In this document: positions 63,449-64,000 of the stretch, one piece after another | Layout: the number at the start of each line of letters is the position of its first letter | How positions within the stretch are numbered: the stretch's first letter is position 1 | Origin: Streptomyces griseorubiginosus | Lineage (GTDB): Bacteria > Actinomycetota > Actinomycetes > Streptomycetales > Streptomycetaceae | NCBI RefSeq assembly: GCF_001514195.1 | Contig: NZ_KQ948735.1 | Coordinates: 63,172-127,171, forward strand | DNA: 64,000 nucleotides | Reading direction: 5' to 3' | Notes under the pieces: model-generated | What the model was told of the DNA's origin: nothing | Seen by the model: only the letters and a program-made list of their open reading frames with translations | Databases searched by the model: none | Translations under genes and position numbers: made by a program

Positions 63449-63850
63449 TCAGCTGTGCGAGGCACCGTTGCCGGACAGGGCCGAGATGTCGTCCAGGATG
63501 TGCGACAGCGGCTCGTCGCCCTTGGCCTGGGTGCTGTTCTCGACACACTGCTGGTTCTGCGGGGCCGACAGGATCGGCACGTCCTGGAGGACACCGACGG
63601 CGGCGAGGCCGAGGATCCCCTGGAGGTTCGCCTTCGCGGGCAGGCCGATGCAGGGCTTGTTCAGCGAACCCTGGATGAGCGCCATCTGCGGGCTCATGTT
63701 GCCGTAGGTGGCGGAGTTGCCGAACGACTGCGAGGCACCGTTGCCGCTGGCGGACGTGGTGCCGTGGTCGTTGCCGATGGCCATGGCGGGGGAGGCGGCA
63801 CCCACGATGGAAGCGGCGACCGCGGCGGAAGCCAGAACCTTCTTGATCAC
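63449..63850 (-). CDS. rodlin family protein (paralogue 2)
   Basis: A 133-residue rodlin. Signal peptide IKKVLASAAVAASIVGAASP ending AMA, mature start IGNDHGTTSASGNGASQS, then SPQMALIQGSLNKPC and a C-terminal 48 residues identical to paralogue 1 except one (Ser for Ala). GTG 63850 is preceded by AGAAGGGA at 8 bp. A longer frame to 63934 lacks a signal peptide. The high 3' identity with paralogue 1 at the DNA level suggests gene conversion. Expressed probably during aerial growth. Confidence 0.92.
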   Translation of the reverse strand: MIKKVLASAAVAASIVGAASPAMAIGNDHGTTSASGNGASQSFGNSATYGNMSPQMALIQGSLNKPCIGLPAKANLQGILGLAAVGVLQDVPILSAPQNQQCVENSTQAKGDEPLSHILDDISALSGNGASHS

Positions 63851-64000
63851 TTGCTGATTCCCTTCTGGAGAAACCCCGACCACCGGAGCGCCCTGGACAA
63901 CTCGCCCCGGCGCGGCTTGGTTGCTGTCATTCACTCCGATGGCCCAAAGGTGCTCGGGGGAATTTCGTGCCGCGGCAGCGCCATTCGGGTGACGGGTCGA
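63851..64000 (-). promoter_or_regulatory. rodlin 2 upstream region (runs off window)
   Basis: About 150 bp of leader. A TTTGGGCCATCGGAGTGAAT stretch (minus strand, about 63930-63949) resembles GCTGGGCCAATCGGGGCAAA upstream of paralogue 1 (about 62273-62292); GGGCCA.TCGG is common to both. This may be a shared promoter or regulator site. Confidence 0.4.

Overview
The window is a high-GC chromosomal segment of a Streptomyces-type actinomycete. The evidence is dense coding on both strands with strong third-position GC bias, many GTG starts, GTGA/ATGA gene overlaps, and genus-typical proteins: two rodlins (aerial-hypha surface proteins), a large AfsR/SARP regulator, MocR and LacI regulators, and a RecD-like helicase next to citrate synthase. 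From memory, the gene order citrate synthase - copA/copZ - ... - rodlins resembles the S. coelicolor SCO2736 to SCO2718 region; this was not checked by alignment. No rRNA, tRNA, CRISPR array, insertion sequence or prophage was seen.

Layout. 1-7 kb: end of a GNAT gene, MFS exporter, MocR regulator, TIM-barrel epimerase, a MarR-GNAT fusion, a DHFR-like protein and a DUF4253 protein, with an intergenic 25-26 bp tandem repeat. 7.2-10.6 kb: a PobA-like flavin hydroxylase followed by an O-methyltransferase whose two halves are joined by nine decapeptide repeats, which looks like a small aromatic-tailoring unit. 10.8-15.7 kb: a divergent three-gene module (P-loop ATPase // coiled-coil membrane protein - Ser/Thr kinase), the best candidate for an undescribed system. 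15.8-20.3 kb: a LacI regulator divergent from a three-gene sugar/cyclitol operon. 20.5-26.4 kb: a ribose-type operon with a permease-binding-protein fusion (rbsDK, rbsCB, rbsA, lacI). 26.5-35.6 kb: SARP regulator, hemerythrin, PPOX-like protein, RecD-like helicase, citrate synthase. 36.3-39 kb: copper export (copA, copZ, CsoR-type operator). 39.3-44.3 kb: TetR with an MMPL exporter, alcohol dehydrogenase, GNAT, small HTH protein. 44.6-51.8 kb: myo-inositol catabolism (IolE-like, iolC, Cgl0159-type, iolB, iolD, mmsA). 51.9-58 kb: lipoprotein, APC permease, an esterase-ABC ATPase fusion and its permease. 58-64 kb: VWA lipoprotein, long-chain acyl-CoA ligase, and rodlin - LCP - rodlin.

Working together. 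The 17 kb operon and the 45 kb inositol locus carry a shared 16-nt operator-like site (14/16 identical), so the LacI-type protein between 15794 and 16840 may control both. The first operon contains the Gfo/Idh/MocA dehydrogenase that the inositol locus lacks. Copper genes share one palindrome. A dispersed Streptomyces intergenic repeat occurs four times and has become the C-terminal tail of the MMPL protein. Several short tandem repeats lie in or beside genes.
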